This document shows positions 52,393 to 61,208 of a DNA stretch of 64,000 bases, piece by piece. The notes beneath the pieces are model-generated. The model searched no databases. It had not been told where the DNA came from and was given only the letters and a program-made list of their open reading frames with translations. The stretch is from Streptomyces ambofaciens ATCC 23877. GTDB taxonomy: Bacteria; Actinomycetota; Actinomycetes; Streptomycetales; Streptomycetaceae. The position numbers were made by a program, and so were the translations under genes. The DNA lies in the NCBI RefSeq assembly GCF_001267885.1, contig NZ_CP012382.1:496001-560000 (forward strand). Direction: 5' to 3'. Every line of letters begins with the position of its first letter. The first letter of the stretch is position 1.

Positions 52393-53037
52393 ATGCCCAC
52401 CCCTGACCCCGTCCCGCTCCCGCGCACCGGCGACCGGACGCGGCGCCCGCTGCGCGTCCACACCGTGCTCTACGACGGCGTCGAGGAGCAGGACTTCGCC
52501 GGGCACGTCGAGGTCCTCGGCATCGCCGGCGAGGACCTGGTCGCCCAGTCCTTCGTGCACGCCGAGGGGGTGCGGCGGGTGCGGACGGCAGCCGGCATGG
52601 AGATCCTGTGCCGGGACGTCTGGTCGCCCAGCTCGGCCGACGTGATCATTGTGCCCGGAGCGGGGTACGGCGACGGCTCCGGGCTGCAACGGGAGATCCG
52701 GCGCGGCATTCTGCCCCGCGCCCTGAAGGCGGCCCCCAGGAAGGGCCTCGTCCTGGGGGCGGTGTGTACGGGCACCATGCTGCTGTCCGCCGCCGGACTG
52801 ACGACGGGGCGCCGGTGCACCACCCACCACATCGCCCAGGAGGACCTGCGGCGCGAGGGCGGACACGTGGTCGGCGGCCGGGTCGTCGACGACGGCGACC
52901 TCGTCACCTGCGGCGGTGTCACCTCGGGCATCGACCTCGGCATCTGGCTGCTCGAACGGTTCCTCGGGCCGGACACGGCCCTCTTCGCCGAGGAGGTGCT
53001 GGAGTACCAGCGCCGGGGCACCATCAACACCCGTTGA
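52393..53037 (+). CDS. DJ-1/PfpI-family protein (first of three)
   Basis: ATG 52393 has GGAG six bases upstream; the 214-residue product has no signal. It keeps VHTVLYDGVEEQDFAGHVEV near the start, DVIIVPGAGYGDGSG in the middle and VLGAVCTGTMLLSAAGL, whose Cys is the family nucleophile. CTTHHIAQEDLRREGGHVV and DLVTCGGVTSGIDLG match the isocyanide hydratase-like subgroup. The acidic residue needed by isocyanide hydratases cannot be checked without alignment. It is closely similar to the product of 53817-54551. Confidence 0.85.
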   Translation: MPTPDPVPLPRTGDRTRRPLRVHTVLYDGVEEQDFAGHVEVLGIAGEDLVAQSFVHAEGVRRVRTAAGMEILCRDVWSPSSADVIIVPGAGYGDGSGLQREIRRGILPRALKAAPRKGLVLGAVCTGTMLLSAAGLTTGRRCTTHHIAQEDLRREGGHVVGGRVVDDGDLVTCGGVTSGIDLGIWLLERFLGPDTALFAEEVLEYQRRGTINTR

Positions 53038-53135
53038 TCCGGGCGCCGTACCGCCGCCCGGCGAACCGGCGGAAGCATGTCCGCCACCTCCGGCACCGCT
53101 CCCCCGCGGCAGCCCCGACACCGAACGGCTCAGCG

Positions 53136-53744
53136 ATGACCACCTACGGCATCCTCCTCTTCGACACCGCGGAGGAACTCGACTTCGCGGGCCCCTGGGA
53201 AGTCTTCACCACCTCCGCGGCGCTGCGCGACGGCGCCGACACCGCGATCCTCCTCGCCGAACGGCCCGGTCCGGTGCGCTGTGCCAACGGCATGCGTGTG
53301 CTGCCGGACCGCACCCTCGACGACCATCCGCCGCTCGACGTCCTGCTCGTTCCCGGTGGCTCCGGGGCCCGGGAGGCCGAGCCGCACAATCCGCGCGTCA
53401 CCGGATGGCTCGCCGGCCGGGCCGCGCGGGCGCAGTGGGTGGTCGGGGTGTGCACCGGCGCCTTCCTGCTGCACGCTGCCGGACCGGCGCGCGGCCACCG
53501 GGTGGCCACCCACTGGCAGTACGAGGTGGCCCTCGCGGCACGCGGGGACGTCACCGTCGTGTCCGACGCCCGGTACGTCGTCGACGGTCGGCTCCTGACC
53601 AGCCAGGGCGTCTCCGCCGGGATCGACAGCGCGCTCTGGCTCGTCGGCCGGCTGCACGGCCGTGACCACGCACGCGCCGTACGCCGCGAGCTCCAGTACG
53701 ACCCCGCGCCCCCCTACCTCGCCGACGAGCCGCTCGCCGGCTGA
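53136..53744 (+). CDS. DJ-1/PfpI-family protein (second of three)
   Basis: A 202-residue protein starting at ATG 53136. It has YGILLFDTAEELDFAGPWEV, LDVLLVPGGSGAREAE and WVVGVCTGAFLLHAAG, followed by HRVATHWQYEVALA. The His in ATHW and the elbow Cys match the GlxA-sensor-like branch. It is more divergent from its two neighbours than they are from each other. It probably belongs to the same transcript, though 100 bases separate it from the previous gene. Confidence 0.85.
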   Translation: MTTYGILLFDTAEELDFAGPWEVFTTSAALRDGADTAILLAERPGPVRCANGMRVLPDRTLDDHPPLDVLLVPGGSGAREAEPHNPRVTGWLAGRAARAQWVVGVCTGAFLLHAAGPARGHRVATHWQYEVALAARGDVTVVSDARYVVDGRLLTSQGVSAGIDSALWLVGRLHGRDHARAVRRELQYDPAPPYLADEPLAG

Positions 53745-53816
53745 CCCACCGACCGGGCCGCCTGGCCTCCAGGGCCCCCTCTTGCACCTGCCCCCACCCA
53801 GCGAAAGGGACGATCC

Positions 53817-54551
53817 GTGAAACGACGCACCCTCCTGCGCGGCGCGACCGCTCTCGGTGCCGCCGGCCTCGCCGCCGGCGCCGCCCCGCCCACTGCCGCC
53901 GCGGCTCCCTCGCCGCGCGGCGACGGCGCCCCCTTCCGCGTGCACGTCGTTCTCTTCGACGGCGTCGAGGAACTGGACCTCTCCGCCCCCTACGAAGTGC
54001 TCGCCGCCTCCGACTACTTCACCGACCGCTTGGTCGACGTGCGCTACGTCGCCCTCGGCGGCCCACGCACCGTCAGGGCCGCCTTCGGCACCACCCTGCG
54101 CGTCGACCACGCGTGGGCGCCGGAGCAGGCCGATCTCCTCGTGGTCCCGGGCGGTGGCTACGCCCGCCGGGACGACCCCGGCGTCTGGGCCGAGATCCGG
54201 CGGGGAGCGCTGCCCCGGGCCCTGGCCCAGTCCCCTCGTCCGGGACTCACCATCAGCGCGCTGTGCACCGGGGTGATGCTGCTCTCCGCGGCCGGCCTGA
54301 CCCGGGGCCGGCCCTGCACCACCCACCACCGGGCACGGCAGGACCTCGAGGAGCAGGGCGGGCTGCTGAAGAACGCCCGGGTCGTCGACGACGGCGACCT
54401 GGTCACCGCCGGAGGCGTCACCTCCGGCCTGGACCTCGCCCTGTGGCTGGCCCGCCGCGAGCTGGGCGTCGACACCGCGCTAGGCCTGGAGGCCATGCTG
54501 GAGTACGAGGCGCGCGGCACGGTCTGGACGGCCCGCCCGCGCCCTGCCTGA
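53817..54551 (+). CDS. DJ-1/PfpI-family protein with Tat signal (third of three)
   Basis: GTG 53817 follows AAAGGGA. The 244-residue product starts MKRRTLLRGATALGAAGLAA, a Tat-type signal with twin Arg, so this paralogue is probably exported. The mature domain repeats the features of the first paralogue: VHVVLFDGVEELDLSAPYEV, LLVVPGGGYARRDD, ISALCTGVMLLSAAGL and CTTHHRARQDLEEQGGLL. Export of a DJ-1-like enzyme is unusual and suggests action on an extracellular small molecule. Confidence 0.85.
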   Translation: MKRRTLLRGATALGAAGLAAGAAPPTAAAAPSPRGDGAPFRVHVVLFDGVEELDLSAPYEVLAASDYFTDRLVDVRYVALGGPRTVRAAFGTTLRVDHAWAPEQADLLVVPGGGYARRDDPGVWAEIRRGALPRALAQSPRPGLTISALCTGVMLLSAAGLTRGRPCTTHHRARQDLEEQGGLLKNARVVDDGDLVTAGGVTSGLDLALWLARRELGVDTALGLEAMLEYEARGTVWTARPRPA

Positions 54552-54921
54552 GGTACGGGCGCGGGCGGACGAGGCACGAGGACGGCACCCTGACGGCCGG
54601 CGTCCACGAACTCCGGGACACCGCGCAGGCTGGCCGAGTCACGCTGCGACGGCCGCCTCGTGGACAAGGGGCGGCGTCTCCTGAGCGGACCACCTCAGCA
54701 GGCGAGCCGAGGCTGACCGTCATCCGCCTGACACCATGGCGACTGATGGTGCTGGTGCTGGTGTGGTGGTGACCAGCAGGCCGCACGGTGGGGCCGGTCG
54801 CGCAGCAGGTTGTCGACCGGGGCCGAGGGTTGCCTGCGGGGCGCCTGCCCCGGCGTCCAACCGCGCGCAGCGCAGCACCTCAGTCTGGCCCGGGACCGAG
54901 TCGCCCCTCTAGGCTGGCCCG
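54552..54921. other. Intergenic stretch, nothing recognised
   Basis: The 370 bases after the third DJ-1 gene have no frame of normal composition. A minus-strand fragment near 54790-54830 (VDNLLRDRPHRAAC) might be a relic but is too short to assign. Confidence 0.35.
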
Positions 54922-55638
54922 GTGATTCGACGTCGCCGCACACGCCTTGGCCGCTTCGAAGCGGTATCCGTGGTGGTCGTTGTGTGTTTGGCGACAGTGG
55001 GCATTGGGATAGCGGTCTGGTCGGATTCCGATGGGGACGGCGGCACGAGCACCAGAGCCATGCCAACGATCAGGAAACTGCCGGTCGTGGTCGATGCGGA
55101 AGAACCGGAGCTCATTGGCATCGGCTCCGAACGTGCAGAAATGGGCCTGCCGCCGGCGTCCGGTGACGCCTCGCTCACCGAGAGGGTGCTGGGCGAGATA
55201 CAGGAGAAGACGCTCGTCATGACGAGAATCCACTCCAAGGTCAGTGCTGGATGTGAGGGTGGTCAGGTCACGCCGAAGGCTGGGCACAAAACGCTGTGCA
55301 CTGTCACCTACCAAGATACGAAGCTGACGTGGGACGTGTGGGTCTCAGACATCTCCGGCTCCGGGCCTTCGCAGTTCATCTGGTACGACGTCTACCCTCC
55401 TGACTCGGGCGTGCTGCTGGCCAAGGCGGTCTACGGCCTGTTCTGGGAGCAGCACCACAAGACCGCGAAGGAAATGCGCTGCGACCGGATCCCCGCCTTC
55501 AAGAAGGCCAAGCTCGGGGACGACACCGGATATGAGTGCCAGTACCTGGACATGGACACGGATGGTGATGCGCCCCGCTGGGTGAGAGAAAAGGTCCTCT
55601 TCGACACGGGCGGTCCCGTTTTCCAAGAGATCGAGTAG
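54922..55638 (+). CDS. Membrane-anchored protein, DUF4333-like in part
   Basis: A 238-residue protein starting at GTG 54922. A short Arg-rich N-terminus precedes one membrane helix (VSVVVVVCLATVGIGIAVW, about 15-33). The rest lies outside, with KVSAGCEGGQ and KTLCTVTYQDTKLTWDVW, a Cys pair and strand pattern like DUF4333 domains of unknown function. A second Cys pair, EMRCDRIPAFKKA and GYECQYLDMD, follows. Lower GC than the neighbours suggests transfer. Its stop is followed at once by a helicase-fragment relic, so it lies in decayed mobile DNA. Confidence 0.7.
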   Translation: MIRRRRTRLGRFEAVSVVVVVCLATVGIGIAVWSDSDGDGGTSTRAMPTIRKLPVVVDAEEPELIGIGSERAEMGLPPASGDASLTERVLGEIQEKTLVMTRIHSKVSAGCEGGQVTPKAGHKTLCTVTYQDTKLTWDVWVSDISGSGPSQFIWYDVYPPDSGVLLAKAVYGLFWEQHHKTAKEMRCDRIPAFKKAKLGDDTGYECQYLDMDTDGDAPRWVREKVLFDTGGPVFQEIE

Positions 55639-55648
55639 GCAGGGTGGC

Positions 55649-55760
55649 CGGCCTCGCTCGCCGGTTTCCCGTTCGGGCAGTGGATCGCCGACAACCGGCG
55701 TTTCTACGCCCGCGGGGACATGGGCACCGACCGCCTCGCACAGCTGGACTCTCTGTGGAA
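55649..55760 (+). pseudogene. Fragment of a helicase-associated domain
   Basis: One frame reads FPFGQWIADNRRFYARGDMG, then DRLAQLDSLW, which resembles the helicase-associated repeat of large actinobacterial helicases (LGxWIxxQRxxYRxGxLxxxRxxxLxxxGxxW). It has no start, and similarity breaks at about 55760 where an IS110-like sequence begins. It looks like the stump of a helicase gene cut by that element. Confidence 0.55.
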
Positions 55761-55762
55761 TC

Positions 55763-56553
55763 GGCAGCAGCTCGCCGACCAACTCCGGCCCCTGCTGTGT
55801 GAGTACTACCCTGCCGCCCTGGCCGCCTGGACCATCGGCCTGTGCCGTCCGAGGCCCGCGAACTCCTCAAGACCGCCCCGCCACAGTCCGGGCCGCGCGA
55901 CTGACCCGCACCCCGATCCAGGCCGCCCTCAAGCAAGCCGATCGCCAGCGCGGAATCGAAGCAGAGGCCGAACGTCTCCGCGAGGTCTTCCGCGCCGAGT
56001 GGGCCCACCAGCCGCCACCGGTCGAGGACTCGCTCGGCAAGCAGATGCTCGCCCTCCTCATCCAGCTGGACGCGGCCTGCACCGCCGCCGACCAGCTCGC
56101 CGCAGCGATGGACGAAGCCTTCCCCAGCACCCGGACGCTGAGATCATGCTGAGCTTCCCCGGCCTCGGCATCCAGATCACCGCCAGAGTCCTGGCCGAGA
56201 TCGGCGACGACCGCACCCGCTTCGCCGACGCCCGCGGCCTCCATGCCTACGCCGGCTCCTCACCCGTCACGTGCCTCCGGCAAGAAGTCCGCCATCACCA
56301 GACGCTGGGTGAGAACGACCGGCTCAACCACGCCGACTGCCTATGGGCCTTCGCCGCTCTCCGGCATTCGCGCGGGGCTGGCACTCACTACCGGCGTCGC
56401 CGCGAGGCCGGGGACTGGCACGCCGGCGCCCAACGCAATCTCTTCAACCTCATGATCGGACGGCTCTGCCACTGCCCGAAGCAGGGCAGGACATACGACG
56501 AGTTGCTCGCCTATGGGGCGCCTCCCGCCGAGGCCGCTGTCACCGCAGCTTGA
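55763..56553 (+). pseudogene. Frameshifted IS110-type transposase
   Basis: Pieces in different frames make up the C-terminal two thirds of an IS110-family transposase: QLADQLRPLLCEYYPAALAA, then RGIEAEAERLREVFRAEWAH, then EIMLSFPGLGIQITARVLAE (typical of the family's second domain). After these come DRTRFADARGLHAYAGSSPV, GKKSAITRRWVR and NLFNLMIGRLCHCPKQGRTY. At least three frameshifts and loss of the N-terminal DEDD region make it inactive. Confidence 0.75.
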
Positions 56554-56940
56554 ACCGGTCAACGGGGAGCGAGACAGGCCTCAAGGGTGGCTCGCTGTTG
56601 CGGTGGCAGACGAGGCGAAGACACGGTGGACGGCCTTGCCCGGGTAGGACAGGCGGAAGGAGAACAATGACGTTGATCGTTCCTGATGGCACCACCGGCC
56701 GGTGCTCGATCATCTTGTGCGTGCCCCAGCCCGCCGAGAAGCGGCGGTGCCGCCACGGATGTCGCCCAGGAAGCGGAGAGCGCCGACCTCCCGCTGTCCG
56801 TCGCCGACAGCGGGGCCGTCCGCGCGATGAACCGCAGCAGGCCCGCCTCGTCGTTGCGGCCCTGCAACGAGGTTCGACGGCGCCTCCATCGACCCCACCG
56901 GCCGTCGACGTTCGGGGATCCGCACAAGGGATATCCGCCC
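56554..56940. other. Intergenic stretch, nothing assigned
   Basis: The 387 bases between the IS110 relic and the GlxA-type gene contain open frames on both strands, but none with recognisable similarity or a ribosome site. Shifting frames suggest another decayed gene. Confidence 0.35.
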
Positions 56941-57933
56941 TCAGGTCGTCTCCGGCCCGAACCGGCGCTTGTACGCCGACGGTGTGATGCCGATCTCCCT
57001 GCGCATCAGCGTGCGCAGATTGGCAGCGGTACCAAGCCCGCTGCGTCGCGCGACCACCTCGAAGCGGGACTCACCTCGCTCAATCAACCGGCACGCCAGA
57101 GCAAGCCGTTCCCCCGTCAGCCACGCCAGCGGCGTTGTACCCAGTTGCGCCTGGAAGCGGCGATGCAGAGTCGCCGGACTGACCGCCGCACGCGTCGCGA
57201 GGCCAGAGACAGTGAGCGGCGCGTCCAACCGCTCCTGAGCCCAGGCCAGAACTGGCGCCAAGGACTCGTCCGGCAGGTCGGGCATGGGACGCTCCACGAA
57301 CTGCCGCTGCCCACCGTCCCGGTGCGCCGCAAAGACCAGCCGTCGGCTTACAGCGTTGGCGACCTCCGCGCCGTAGTCGCGGCGGACCACATGCAGCCCA
57401 AGATCAAGCGCAGCTGCACTCCCTGCCGCGGTGAGGATGTCACCGTCATCCACGAACAGCACGTCTGCTTCGAGCTGGACAGAGGGGAAGCGGACCCGGA
57501 AGGAATCCGCCCACTGCCAGTGTGCGGTGGCCCGGCGACCGTCGAGGACTCCGGCCTCGGCCAGTGTGAAGGCGCCGCTGCAGAAGCCGACCAGTCGCGC
57601 GCCGCGGGCGTGTGCACGGCGGACGGCGTCCAGCACGGCAGGACGGCGGGGCACTTCGATGTCCGGGCGGTTGGGAACGATCAAGGTGTCCGCCGCGTCG
57701 GCAGCTTCCAGGTCGGCGACGCCCGTGAGCGTGAAGAATGCGTCACGCATCAGGGTTCGGGGCTCGGGGGAACAGAGCTTGAAGTCGTAGAGATCACGGC
57801 CGATCTCTGGTCTGCGCAGACCGAAGACCTCGGTCGCGCAGCCGAGCTCGAAGGGATTCGAGTTCTCGTCCACGATTACGACGACCCGGTGTAGGCCCGC
57901 CGCACGAGCTGCATGCGAGGATTCTTTCGCCAT
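56941..57933 (-). CDS. GlxA-type AraC-family regulator
   Basis: A 330-residue protein. The N-terminal DJ-1-like domain has LVGFCSGAFTLAEAGVLDG with Cys at the elbow and RRATAHWQWADSF. The C-terminal AraC domain (about 225-325) has LATRAAVSPATLHRRFQAQ and VARRSGLGTAANLRTLMRR. It diverges from a cupin gene 50 bases away and probably controls it. It belongs to the same superfamily as the regulator at 51294 but is clearly distinct in sequence. Confidence 0.88.
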   Translation of the reverse strand: MAKESSHAARAAGLHRVVVIVDENSNPFELGCATEVFGLRRPEIGRDLYDFKLCSPEPRTLMRDAFFTLTGVADLEAADAADTLIVPNRPDIEVPRRPAVLDAVRRAHARGARLVGFCSGAFTLAEAGVLDGRRATAHWQWADSFRVRFPSVQLEADVLFVDDGDILTAAGSAAALDLGLHVVRRDYGAEVANAVSRRLVFAAHRDGGQRQFVERPMPDLPDESLAPVLAWAQERLDAPLTVSGLATRAAVSPATLHRRFQAQLGTTPLAWLTGERLALACRLIERGESRFEVVARRSGLGTAANLRTLMRREIGITPSAYKRRFGPETT

Positions 57934-57985
57934 GTGCGATTTCTAGCACTCACGGCGGCCATGCGAAACGGCTCAGGATGAGCCC

Positions 57986-58381
57986 GTGAGCAGCGAACCC
58001 ATCTCTCTCGACAAGGCTCTGACCTACTTCGATGCCTTGTGGAGCCCTCGCATCGTCACTCGCGTCAACGACTACGACGTCCGCATCGCCAAAGTCGAGG
58101 GCGAACACATCTGGCACGTCCACGACGACACCGACGAGTTCTTCCTGGTACTCCACGGCGAGCTGCGCATCTCCCTGCGCGAGCCCGACGGGGAGCGCAC
58201 TGTCCTGCTCCCCCAGGGGGCGGTCTTCACCGTTCCCCGAGGCACGGAGCACAAGCCGCACGCTCCGTCCGGCGCCGCAATCCTCATGTTCGAGCCCACC
58301 GGGACACCGACCGTGGGCGATCGTCACGACGAGATCCCAGAGCACGTCGACTCGACAACCGGACACGCACTCAACGCCTGA
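57986..58381 (+). CDS. Small cupin-domain protein
   Basis: GTG 57986 follows AGGATGAG. The 131-residue product is a single cupin. Motif 1 is HIWHVHDDTDEFFLVLHGEL with the metal ligands His, His and Glu (about 41-60), and motif 2 is GAVFTVPRGTEHKPH with the fourth ligand His (about 83-92). Such stand-alone cupins bind a metal and act as isomerases, dioxygenases or sensors. The substrate is unknown. It is divergent from the GlxA-type regulator, so co-regulation is likely. Confidence 0.85.
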   Translation: MSSEPISLDKALTYFDALWSPRIVTRVNDYDVRIAKVEGEHIWHVHDDTDEFFLVLHGELRISLREPDGERTVLLPQGAVFTVPRGTEHKPHAPSGAAILMFEPTGTPTVGDRHDEIPEHVDSTTGHALNA

Positions 58382-58487
58382 CCCGACAGGCTTCGGACAC
58401 GCCACTGCCCAGGACATCAGCCTGGCACCGGGTCGGCGGTTGGGGCGTGACTCCTGCATCGCCGTTCCGAAAGGGGTGGGTGGGGAT

Positions 58488-59912
58488 TCACTCACCGGCC
58501 GCGACGATCGTATGCACGGCCCATGCCGCCTGGGCCGCTATGCCCGCAATGCTTGACGTAATGAACGGACCGCCGCCGGCGAGGTCCCCCACCACGTGCA
58601 GGCGTGGGTCAGCCGGAACCAGCCCCCCGGCCGGGTGCAGCTCGGCGGAGCCGTCGGCCAGCAAGGCCGTGACCAACTGCCTGGCCCCCCGTGGGATCGC
58701 CCGCGGTGGCGGGTTTACGGCGTTGATGACGGCGTCGAAAATGTGCTCGCCGTTGTCGCGGTGTACCCGGAACACCCCTTGCACCATCTTGATCTTGTGG
58801 ACACCCCCGGCGAGGGCGAGTTGCCCAGAGTCCAACAGCCGCATCATGGTGGCGGCGTTCACCGGGACCATCGGTGAGGCCACGCTCGTCGCCATGCGGA
58901 AGTGGCGCTGCAGCCGCACACGGTCGGGCTCGGGCAGCAGCCGCCACGCGTAGGGGCCGATGCTGTGCGCCGCCTCCTGCAGGACCCGGCGGCCGATCCT
59001 GGAGTCGTCGACAGCGTCCAGTTGCGCCCGCAAGCGCCGGACTGGATCTTCGGTTGTGGTCGCCAGCAGGTCGGCCGCGAAACCTTCGAAGTCCTCTCCG
59101 GTTGTAGCCAGTTCCGCACGCAGCAGCCCGATGAGGTCCTCGAGAGTGACGGCGCCTTGCTGCCGGTGCAGCGCCGCCACCCGCTCGGCGGTCACATGCT
59201 GCGGCCGGTGCTCGACCGGGCGCTGCCAGACGTGGGGCAGCACACCACTGCGGGACAGCAGCGTGATCGGCCCCGTGTGCCCGCGCGCGGCGAGCGACAC
59301 GGCGACATCGACCGCGGTCAGACCGCTCCCGATGACCGCGACGTTGTTGCCGGCCGCGACCCGATCGAGTGTGCGTGCCAGTGGGTACGGATCGTCCACG
59401 AAGCCGGACGCGCCGCCGAGACCGTAGTGGTCCTGCGGCGTCCCCCCGCCCACGCACAAGGCCACGTGGTCGGCCTCGTGCCCACCTCCGTCCTCGGTAC
59501 GGAGCGACCAGGTGGCCCCGGGTCGGGCTACCCCGACGACACGGGCGGTGACGATCCGCACCCGCCAGCCGGCTTCGCGCAGGGAGGCCAGCGCCGTCTC
59601 CGCCGTGTGCGCCAAGTATTCGCCGTAGAGCGCGCGCGGAACCAGCGGCTGGCCCAGCCGTTCGTCGAGGTGAGCCGAGCTGGGCGTGCCCAGCCAGGAC
59701 GCGTAGTGGCCGAAGTCCAAGTGGCGGATCGACATGATGGTCGGCGGTGCGTTGACCAGCACTGTGTCCAGTTCAGGACCGTACGGGCGGCCTCGCCAAA
59801 GATGCGGGGACGGCTCGAACACCGTGATGGCCCCAGGGCTGTCGGCGGTGGCCGCCAGCGTGTCCAGCAAGCCGACCGTGGCTGCACCCGCTCCGACGAT
59901 TGCGATGTCCAT
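58488..59912 (-). CDS. FAD/NAD(P)-binding protein (NAD_binding_9 type)
   Basis: A 474-residue protein with an N-terminal Rossmann motif AIVGAGAATVGLLDTLAA (about 4-21). GRPYGPELDTVLVNAPPTIM and a second dinucleotide motif VAVIGSGLTAVDVAVSLAAR (near 193) follow. The pattern matches the FAD-NAD(P)-binding family found in natural-product and catabolic clusters, often acting as a hydroxylase or reductase component. No partner reductase or ferredoxin is nearby. It diverges from the LuxR-type regulator across about 190 bases. Confidence 0.82.
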   Translation of the reverse strand: MDIAIVGAGAATVGLLDTLAATADSPGAITVFEPSPHLWRGRPYGPELDTVLVNAPPTIMSIRHLDFGHYASWLGTPSSAHLDERLGQPLVPRALYGEYLAHTAETALASLREAGWRVRIVTARVVGVARPGATWSLRTEDGGGHEADHVALCVGGGTPQDHYGLGGASGFVDDPYPLARTLDRVAAGNNVAVIGSGLTAVDVAVSLAARGHTGPITLLSRSGVLPHVWQRPVEHRPQHVTAERVAALHRQQGAVTLEDLIGLLRAELATTGEDFEGFAADLLATTTEDPVRRLRAQLDAVDDSRIGRRVLQEAAHSIGPYAWRLLPEPDRVRLQRHFRMATSVASPMVPVNAATMMRLLDSGQLALAGGVHKIKMVQGVFRVHRDNGEHIFDAVINAVNPPPRAIPRGARQLVTALLADGSAELHPAGGLVPADPRLHVVGDLAGGGPFITSSIAGIAAQAAWAVHTIVAAGE

Positions 59913-60101
59913 GTTCTTCCCTTCCTATGCCAGGCCGCCGCCGCAAGGAGCCGCGACCTCATCGAGCCTCGCCGTCGCCACTAGCGAGCCCCATCCCCCA
60001 CGAGCGGTGACTGGCCGGGAATGACCCCCTCAAATGGGGGGTTGGCGCAGGACAGGAGTGCGGGCAGGCTGGCCTGCATCCAGACCACGGGACGGATCTC
60101 C

Positions 60102-61208
60102 ATGCCTGATGCGCGCCGCCACGCCGAGATGCTCTCAGATCATGCCAAGGTGCTGTCGGGTGCGGATCGGGTCACCGACACACGCGAACTCTTCAGCCGG
60201 ACGTCCGCCAAGCTGCGACGGCTCGTGCCGTTCGACTCGGCCGTATGGGCGGCCACCGACCCGGAGACCGGTCTCATCACCGCGCCGATGCTGGTGGAGA
60301 ACCTCGGCTCCGGCGAGGGCTGCGCCGAATACTGGGAAAGCGAGCTCCTGGAGGAGAACGTCCTCCCGTTCCGAGACCTTGCCCGCGCCACCGTCCCGGC
60401 GGCCGGTCTGCGCGCGGCCACCGGCGACCTGCCCGCGCGCAGCGCGCGCTTCCGCCGACTGCTCGGGAGTCAGGGCGTGGACGACGAGCTACGGACCGTG
60501 CTGCGGGTCGGTGGCCGGACATGGGCCGTGGTGAGTCTGTTCCGTATGCGCGGTGGCGCCCCCTTCGGTCCTGCCGAGACCACGCTGCTCGCCGGTCTGT
60601 CCGGTCCGCTGGCCTCGCGGGTACGCCGGTTCGCCCGCCCGTCCGCGTCCGGCGGCGGAACTGACGCACCCGCGCCCGGACTGGTGCTCTTCGATCCCTC
60701 CGGCGAGCCGATGTCGATCAACGAAGAGGCGCGGCAGTTCCTCTTGCAGTTCCCTGAAGGTCCCTCCATCTCCTCGCAGTTGGGCCTGAGGCTGCCGATC
60801 TGGGTGGTCGCCACTGCGCTGCAGGCCCGGGCGATCACCCGGGGCCGCGCCCGGGCAGGCGGCGCGAGGACACGTATCCGAACCATCGACGGCCACTGGC
60901 TGACCTGCCATGCCTCCTGTCTCAGCGGCCCCGCTGGGCAACCCGGTCCCGTGGCACTCGTCATCGAGCCGACGGCCGCTGCCGACCGGGCGGTCCTCAT
61001 AGCCGAGGCGTACGGCCTGACGTCACGCGAGCTGGAGATCACCCAGCTCATCACGCGCGGGCTTCCCACCACGGAGATCGCCGCAACGCTGTTCATCTCT
61101 CCGCATACCGTGCGCGACCATCTCAAGGCCGTCTTCGGCAAGGCGGGGGTCTCCAGTCGAGGCGAACTCGTCGCGCGATTGTTCACCGAGCATTACCGGC
61201 CCGGGTAA
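60102..61208 (+). CDS. LuxR-family transcriptional regulator
   Basis: ATG 60102 gives 368 residues; the frame continues back to 60021 but this start suits the domain layout. Residues 25-190 resemble a GAF-like sensory region. The C-terminal 65 residues are a GerE HTH (LTSRELEITQLITRGLPTTE, then IAATLFISPHTVRDHLKAVF). The TAA stop (61206-61208) is made from the TA target duplication plus the first base of an IS element, so the original C-terminus was probably slightly different. The DNA-binding domain is complete, and the gene should be functional. Confidence 0.85.
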   Translation: MPDARRHAEMLSDHAKVLSGADRVTDTRELFSRTSAKLRRLVPFDSAVWAATDPETGLITAPMLVENLGSGEGCAEYWESELLEENVLPFRDLARATVPAAGLRAATGDLPARSARFRRLLGSQGVDDELRTVLRVGGRTWAVVSLFRMRGGAPFGPAETTLLAGLSGPLASRVRRFARPSASGGGTDAPAPGLVLFDPSGEPMSINEEARQFLLQFPEGPSISSQLGLRLPIWVVATALQARAITRGRARAGGARTRIRTIDGHWLTCHASCLSGPAGQPGPVALVIEPTAAADRAVLIAEAYGLTSRELEITQLITRGLPTTEIAATLFISPHTVRDHLKAVFGKAGVSSRGELVARLFTEHYRPG

